Shown: positions 57,591-64,000 of the stretch, in pieces
Layout: each line of letters starts with the position of its first letter
Numbering within the stretch: the first letter of the stretch is position 1
Program-made: the position numbers and the translations under genes
Source of the DNA: Halichoerus grypus
Taxonomy: Eukaryota > Chordata > Mammalia > Carnivora > Phocidae
Direction of reading: 5' to 3'
Length of the DNA stretch: 64,000 bases
NCBI RefSeq assembly: GCF_964656455.1
Contig: NC_135712.1
Span: 96,820,294-96,884,293, forward strand
Notes under the pieces: model-generated
What the model saw: only the letters and a program-made list of their open reading frames with translations
Told to the model about the DNA's origin: nothing
Database searches by the model: none

Positions 57591-59480
57591 AATCTTTTTG
57601 CTTCCCTTCTCCATTAGTGAAAAATCCTTAAACTATTTGTTATATTTTATTGTACCAAGTCATATTATTAATACACAATTTTGTGGATTTTTAAACATGA
57701 AATGTTCAATAGTTTTAAAAGAAAAGATTGAAATAAAATAGTTTCTTTACTTTTCTAATTTATTATTCTCACAACTTTTCACTTCTGGTTAAATTTATTA
57801 CTATGCTTTATTTAAGATAATTATCCGTGGTAACCTATAATCAGTATAATAAGTACTAGATGACCATAAGGAATGTTGCATGAAACAAGTATAAATTGCT
57901 TTATGATTTTTGAGTTGCAAGATTTATGGCATTTATTCAGTTTAAATCAAACTTGGCTCTTGAATTTTACTTGTAAAAGGTAGTGAGAAGTCCACAGCAT
58001 GTACCCTTTTGGTATATTTTTACCCATTCCCCTAGGTTTATACTAGGACCCTGGGGCTTCCACCATAAAAGTAAAATGAGGGAGGAACTACTGGTACGTA
58101 GTAACCATTAGTCACTGTTGAAACAGTTATTATACAGGATCATATGGACTTTTCCATGAGAAGGACTATTTTGGTGGCATTCACTTCTTATACAGATCAG
58201 ATTCACTGACCTTTACCACAGCTCATATAACAAAATAAAGAAGAATAGTAGCAAATGACATTTAAATTAGCTTTACTGGGATTTTGAATTAAAGACAACT
58301 ACAAATCTTTATTTTTTTTTCCATGCAGTTGCCTAGTGATACAGATGAATCTTCTCTAAACTCTTCCCTTGCATCACTTCTTAAACTTCATAGCTCTTTT
58401 GGCAGTTTGGAAGTAGTGTCAAATGAGGAAATTAATGTTGGAATTCAAGTGGCTATTATCTATTTTTCTGCCAGTTGTCAAAGGTTTAATTTCGTTGTAT
58501 TTTCATGTGCCTAGTGTATAGGACAGGGTAGGAGAATAACCAACTGTGAAATTCAGGGCATGAACAAAAGGTGGAGTGCTCACTTCTTTTTCAACATCAA
58601 TTGGTCATCTGTACTTAGGTTTTCTTATTTGGGAATATAGACTTCTGCTGCATTTCCCATTTTTCATTAGCAGAGCACTAAAGTAATATCAAAGTGATCT
58701 TATGGGATAATGAGAACCATCTTCTCTTGTCAATCTAATGGATTGTTTGTGAAATGCGTTCAATAAAGTTGTCCTTGACTTCTCTCACTAATTCTAATGC
58801 CTATAACCAGCTTTATGGTGAAGAGATATTGTAGATGAAATATACGTAGCAAATAATGCCACTTTTTCACAGTTGAATGAGATTCTTAAGTAAAAGAATT
58901 GCATTTAAATGATTTGCCAAGGAGATACCATACTTGTGTCCTCTCTTCTATGAACCAAATATCTGATCAACAGATTACCAGTCATACATAGTCATATATA
59001 TACACTTATGTATTACACATAAAATTGAAAACATACTTGCCTTTTAAAAAAATTACCATCTCTCTCAAAATATCACTATTTGTTTTTTCCATAACCATTC
59101 TATGACTTGCAATAAAGTGAAGTTTTGCTGCCTCTACTTAGGCCAGTTATGTCTGCTACCACTAGTTTACCCATAAGTTGAGGTTAATGTAACATAATAA
59201 ACATTCTTGGGAGATTCTGGCTTCAATTATTGCTATTGTCCACATATCTAAAGGATTTCTAGATAAGGAAAACCTATTAGTCAACTGAAAAGAAACCAGA
59301 TTTCATCAAAATTAACATTTTGGGACATAATCTGTGAGCAGTCTTGTACAGGCCATTCCCATTGGATATCGTCTCTCATTTAACACATATGAAAATCAGG
59401 TTTCTGTCACTACAACACAAATGAAACTCTGCTATCAAAGGTACACATGATTGCCTAGAAGGCAGACTAAATAGACCCTG
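57591..59480. other. No gene seen; one splice-acceptor-like site
   Basis: 1.9 kb of AT-rich DNA. At 58310-58328 a polypyrimidine run ends in CCATGCAG, followed by a 63-codon open frame. That is the best 3' splice-site look-alike here, but no donor or partner exon is recognised. Confidence 0.4.
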
Positions 59481-59549
59481 TCAGCCACTGCCCAATATCT
59501 ACTTCCCTTACCACCACCCCCACTCCTATTCTTTTACTTTTCTGTTAAA

Positions 59550-59940
59550 CATATGTATTTTCTAAGGGTTCCATTTTCAGCCTTATTTCTGTCCTCTCTA
59601 ATTGAAATTAAACCAATTATATCAATCTGATGTCTTCAACTTCAACCAATGCTCTCATTATTTTTAAGCTTAACTATAAAGCCTTCTTTCATCTGACCTA
59701 GTTCTTACTTCTCGTCTTCTCTCATTTTTCTTTTCCTTTATTTTCCTCCTTCTTATTGTTGTATTAAAAATTTTAATTCTGATCATTTCATATTACCATG
59801 ATTCAAACTGTTCTTATTATACATGGTATGAATAATCTTTTATGATTTTACCTTGCCTACTTCATCCCCTGCTTCTGCCCCTCCCCATCCCTCTGCACAC
59901 ATATGTTTTAAGTTCTACTGACTTTGTATTATTGAATGTC
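59550..59940 (+). mobile_element. L2 LINE fragment, plus strand (tentative)
   Basis: AAGCCTTCTTTCATCTGACC, TAGTTCTTACTTCTCGTCTT and CCTTGCCTACTTCATCCCCT follow blocks of the L2 3' region (compare 14200-14260). Very diverged. Confidence 0.5.
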
Positions 59941-59984
59941 CCCTAAACACTCTATTAGAGTTAGGCTTTGTTTTCTGTCCTTAT

Positions 59985-60660
59985 CTGTTCATCCTTTCAA
60001 AATACGTTTTATAAACACCAATTATATTTTGGGCATTTTTATTGTTGCTGAAGATATAGAAATAATTAAGACAAAATATTTGCCTTCAAAGAGCTTACAT
60101 TCTAGCATTCGTCCAAAAACAAAATGAATGAAATATTTTTTATGGTAGAATATATGAAATTAGAGAAATAAAGCAGGGAATAGGGAGAAAGATGGCTCAG
60201 GGGAGGTTTGTAATTTAAATACAGTGATCAGGGAAAGACTGGCTGAGAAAGAGAAGTGAGTAAAGATGTATGAAGTATGATAAAGGGTGTGTGGCTATCT
60301 ATGTGTAGGAAGCTCAAGGTGGAAATTACAGCATATTCAGGGCCCTAATGCAGTATCATGTTTGGTTTCTTCAAATAATAGCATGAGATCATGTGTGGTG
60401 GGATGGGCAGAAGTAAGTGGAAGAATAGTAGCAAAAGTAGTTACCTCAGAACCAGAATGTGTAGGGCAGGTAGGTTACTACCAAGACTCTGACTCTTAAT
60501 GAAATGTGGTACCATTGAAAAATTTTTAGAAGAAGAGTATGCAATTTAAATAATATTTTTAAATATTTACTGTAGCTACTTTTGTTATAAATATGTTGAG
60601 ATGACACAAGTGAACCAGAGAGACTAATTAAAAAGTTATTTCAATAATCCAAATGAAGAA
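59985..60660 (-). mobile_element. L2 LINE 3' end, minus strand
   Basis: CAAAGAGCTTACATTCTAGC at 60086-60106 is the inverted L2 3' landmark. GTGATCAGGGAAAGACTGGC (60223) and GAGACTAATTAAAAAGTTAT, TTCAATAATCCAAATGAAGA (60620-60660) match the next L2 blocks, seen also at 9385-9410. Frames are destroyed. Confidence 0.65.
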
Positions 60661-60798
60661 TGATGAGCTGGAATTAAAGTGATGCCATCAAAGATCAAAA
60701 GAAGTGATTAATTTCTCAGGATATTTGACTACCTCTACTCCTACCCCAGTTAAATATTTTGCTCATCTTTTAAAGCCTCTTAAATTTTATTTCATTTT

Positions 60799-60917
60799 CT
60801 TAAAGTTTATGTATTTATTCATTTTTAAGTAATCTCAACACCCACTGTGGGGCTCAAACTCCCAACCTCAAGATCAAGAGTCACATGCTCTTCCAACTGA
60901 GCTAACCAAGTGCCCCA
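60799..60917 (-). mobile_element. Old short SINEC
   Basis: AAGTTTATGTATTTATTCAT, ACTCCCAACCTCAAGATCAA, and CAACTGAGCTAACCAAGTGC. Old short form; no TSD seen. Confidence 0.85.
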
Positions 60918-61231
60918 TAATAGTTTTAATGTCACAAAAGAAGCTCCCCAGAAATTTACACTTTATATCTGAATCCCTAATGTTTTTCACATGCTTTTTT
61001 ATAGCTGCAGTACTTCATATCCCAAGTAGAATATAGGAAAGCATATCACACAGTGTCTTGGCTCATATTAGATGTTCAACAAATATTGGTTCCTTTCCCA
61101 TCGCGGTCACTAAAATAGACTTCCTTAGTTACCCCACAACCATTAATACTTATCAAAGAATTTGAATTATATTTAATTTTAGAAATTGTGATTAATTGTA
61201 ACTATAATACACATCATATTATAGTTGAAGT

Positions 61232-62860
61232 CAGGCTCAAACTTTCTAGTCTCAAGAATCCTTTATGCTCTGAAAACTCGGCAAGGACTCCACAGAGCTT
61301 TTGTTTACGTGGTAGGTGGGTTATGTCAGTGGTGGCGGGTAAGCCAGATATCTGAAAAAAAGCTCTGATTTCTAACCTTTGTGATTTGTATGGAGTGAAG
61401 CTTGATATCATCTCAGATTTCTAGCTGCCAATAATTTAAGCGCTACCTATCAAGATTTTGGAATGTTAAACAATTGGCCCTCATGTGCCAGTAAGAGCCA
61501 GCTCCAGTACCTCATCGACTGCACCTACTGATGCTGAGATACTAAAGATGAAAACTTTCTTTTATTTATCAATTTATATAAAAATAATAGTAACACATCT
61601 ATTATATGTTAGTAAAAATGACATTTAGAAAAACTACATTTTTGAAAGCAAAGCATTTTTTTAAAGAGTGGCATTATTTTCCTTATTTGCAAACTTTAAC
61701 TGTCTGGCTTAGTAAAAGACGGTTGTATTTTCATATCTTCTTTATTCAGTAGATACAGCATGTGCTGTTTTTTTGTTATTGATACACATGAAGAAAATCC
61801 AGTTTCACTTAGATATGTAATTTGAAATAGAAGTACTTGAATGACTTTTTTAGATTATGGTGCATATTCTTTTTGATGTTATGCCAAAACTTGGCAATTG
61901 CTAGCTTCTTAAAAGCTAGTTACAATGTGAATTATGAGTGAAGTTTTTGGTCATTCAGTTATATTAAAATCCATTGGCCTATCCTGCATTTGGAATGACT
62001 CATTTAATGTATGATTTTGTAGCATTAATCATCAGTTATTTTGAAAATACTATTCACTGAGTTATTCATATCTTCCAAATGCTGACATATTTTGTTTTAC
62101 AATACCAAAAATACCATACGGTGGTATCACTAGCAACCTCATCAAAAAAGCTTTTACGTATCAGACAGCTCTCAAACTCAAGGTGTTAGATACACATTTT
62201 CCAAAATTTTAATTTTCACTTGAAGGCTCAAATTTTATTATTGGCTATAAATATTGCCAGTTTTTTCCCTTGAAGTGAAAAACTTTGTGTACTTTCAAGC
62301 ACATGCCTGTCAAATACCCAATTTTGAATAATACAGTTTGTCTGATAGCCATTTTTATGAATAAATATGGTATTTCAATGGAAAGACACAGCTAGTTTAG
62401 CTTGCAACTCAAACAACTTCACAAATACTTTTGTCAAATCAATCACCATACGTTGGTATGCAGCAGAAGTACTTTATACGTACTTTCCATTTAAAAATAC
62501 GTATACCCAATGGTCCCAGTTTAACAACATGAATAAATTTACTGCTTCATCAAAGTATTCTTAAGTGAAACTGACTTTTCTTTTTTTCTTTGTGTGCATG
62601 GTAAAGAAGAATATATGACTACCAGATAAATTTTGTTCCCTTGCCTTTATTTGAACTAAGACATCAGAATGTTTGACTATGATTGCCTTTTCACCATCAC
62701 TGAAAATATTAAAATACCGAAAAATAAAAACACAAAAAGAGACAATAAGGAAAGCAAAAAGAAAGCATACATATACATTGGCAAAGATATGAGGAGAAGG
62801 TGGTTGTCATCAGTTTCATTAGCACTCCAATTATGTCCCATTACTTTAAGTAAAAGGTGG
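61232..62860 (-). mobile_element. Fossil hAT (Charlie-type) DNA transposon
   Basis: At 61232 the plus strand begins CAGGCTCAAACTTTCTAGTC, a hAT-Charlie terminal-inverted-repeat-like end, followed by AGGACTCCACAGAGCTTTTG, an internal end motif of the same group. A degraded transposase gene lies inward on the minus strand. No matching terminus is found beyond 62860, so the element is 5'-incomplete or the end has decayed. The bases before the end are GTTGAAGT, a candidate left half of the 8-bp hAT target duplication. Confidence 0.75.
61690..62830 (-). pseudogene. hAT transposase relic (ZBED5/Charlie-like), multiple stops and frameshifts
   Basis: Read on the minus strand, conserved hAT transposase blocks occur in the correct order, broken by stops and at least three frameshifts. 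NETDD at 62820-62806 falls where hAT has its first acidic motif. DGEKAIIVKHSDV is at 62698-62660 and DEAV at 62551-62540. MESTYKVLLLHTNVW lies at 62490-62446, where the family has LL(H/F)HTEVRWLSRGKVL, and its stops sit one base change from Arg or Trp codons. IGYLTGM is at 62322-62302, HFKGKNW at 62277-62257, and FW at 61889-61884. The hATC dimerisation motif YLSETGFS is at 61815-61792. The protein would cut and rejoin DNA at the element's ends; this copy cannot be translated. Confidence 0.85.
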
Positions 62861-62880
62861 TAAGTTGTTCCCAATTACCC

Positions 62881-63669
62881 AACACATTTTACTTCCTAAG
62901 GAAATTCATGTTCAGAGTTACTAAATTTATTTAAGAATATAGTGTTGCTAAGTAAATTAGTAAAATGAAGACAAACAGAAAGAGATTAACCGTAAATACT
63001 TGTATGCAGTAGCTGCCATTAGGGCTTGTTTAATGTGGCTCACATTAATTTAATATTTTATAGCAATGCACATTGGTGTACAATTAAGTGGTAATGCTGG
63101 GATTTATTCACTTTGTATGATAGAGATAAACAAGCAGAGATGTTTGAATAATAAGTCAGTCACCCTGAAATTAACTGTAGTATACTAATTCCCCATGAGT
63201 TTAAATAGCGATGCAGATCTCATTTTTTAAAACAGAAGAATTTGGAATCTGGAAGAATCTCATGACTTACTTTTTACTCTCCAAAGTTATTATATCTTAT
63301 CTATAAAATTACTGTCAATAGATTATATATCTCTAAGTCAGTAGAAGAAAACATAAAAATAAACAATTCTAGACTAAAACAGTAATGTGAGCCTGCTTAT
63401 TTAGGAGGCTACATAATCTACTATAAGTTAATAAGAACTCAGTTGCGCATGCTACCAAATTTATTTATCTAAAGAAAAATTGTCTCTGATGTGGAAATGC
63501 GTGCATTATTAAATCTAAAATGGAAAAGAATCAAAAGTTTAAAAATCTCATTTACCACTCTACAACAATCAGTTTAAGTATTTATTACATAAGAGGAGGA
63601 ACAAAAGAAGATATATAGGAAAAGAGGTTAAGTTTGCAGTAAAATACATCATCAACTATGAAAGAATTT
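62881..63669. other. No gene seen
   Basis: AT-rich spacer between the hAT relic and the last SINE. I see no repeat or frame of interest. Confidence 0.5.
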
Positions 63670-63690
63670 AAAATAAATAAAGACCTTTAG

Positions 63691-63897
63691 GGGTGCCTGG
63701 GTGGCTCAGTTGTTAAGCGTCTGCCTTCGGCTCAGGTCATGATCCCGGGATCCTGGGATCGAGCCCCGCATCAGGCTCCCTGCTCAGCAGGAAGCCTGTT
63801 TCTCCCTCTCCTGCTCCCCCTGATTGTGTTCTGGCTCCCGCTGTGTCTCTCTCTGTCAGATAAATAAATAAAATCTTAAAAAATAAATAAATTAAAT
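63691..63897 (+). mobile_element. SINEC, young type
   Basis: Head GGGTGCCTGGGTGGCTCAGT, GGGATCGAGCCCCGC, body and AAATAAATAAAATCTT tail. A perfect 21-bp TSD (63670-63690 and 63898-63918), built of AAAATAAATAAAG plus ACCTTTAG, is the longest perfect one in the window. Confidence 0.97.
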
Positions 63898-64000
63898 AAA
63901 ATAAATAAAGACCTTTAGAAAAAATGGAGAAGTAGTAAAGCCAATAGTGGGCAGGTTCCACCCCTGCACTTCAGAATTGAACAGGAATGAGCTTGAAAGC

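Noticed and set aside
1..64000. A novel gene cluster, defence system or operon-like system
   Set aside because: The window is repeat-rich mammalian DNA without intact coding genes; nothing supports a multi-gene system.

Overview
This 64-kb window is mammalian nuclear DNA and it contains no protein-coding gene that I can support. It is AT-rich. The only open frames are short stop-to-stop stretches, and no rRNA, CRISPR array, operon or bacterial promoter architecture is visible. The organism is very probably a carnivoran. I count 26 copies of the tRNA-Lys-derived carnivore SINE (SINEC/CAN-SINE) on both strands. The young copies read GGGGCGCCTGGGTGGCTCAG at the head, have a B-box GGGATCGAG and end in (AAAT)nAAATCTT plus poly(A). 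The body sequence (CTGCCTTCGGCTCAGGTCATGATCCC and what follows) fits a bear, seal or mustelid type better than dog SINEC_Cf or the cat version. That refinement rests on memory of the families and was not searched.

Layout: 0-5 kb is AT-rich single-copy DNA opening with a 110-bp near-perfect palindrome, followed by a head-to-head pair of 5'-truncated L1 3' ends (3.5-4.4 kb minus, 5.1-5.7 kb plus). At 5.7-7.3 kb there is quiet DNA. At 7.3 kb a 69-bp L1 stub has a perfect 18-bp target-site duplication (TSD). 7.75-10.4 kb is an old L2 LINE on the minus strand, still showing reverse-transcriptase-derived peptide similarity and riddled with five SINE insertions. 11.6-12.6 kb is an old L1. 12.8-13.4 kb looks like a retrotransposed 3'UTR with AATAAA and poly(A). 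14.0-14.7 kb is L2 on the plus strand. 16.6-25 kb is mostly single-copy. 25-34 kb carries three MLT1-type MaLR LTRs and several SINEs. 34-41 kb is sparse. 41.1-41.6 kb is LTR-like (class I ERV style), followed by another truncated L1. 43.5-43.9 kb is a MIR with a nested element. 45-52 kb is SINE-dense, with the youngest-looking SINE (28-A tail) at 52.0 kb. 52.6-55.0 kb is an old L1 whose ORF1 region is joined to its 3' end with the ORF2 endonuclease/RT body missing (HAL1-like). 61.2-62.8 kb is a fossil hAT DNA transposon on the minus strand with a readable but stop-riddled transposase.

Nothing here acts together as a pathway. The interest is palaeogenomic: nested insertions that can be put in time order, precise TSDs, a template-switch-like L1 end, and the hAT transposase relic. 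The window is best read as intergenic or deep intronic sequence. Repeat family names come from sequence patterns I recognise, not from a database run, and boundaries without a stated TSD are approximate.
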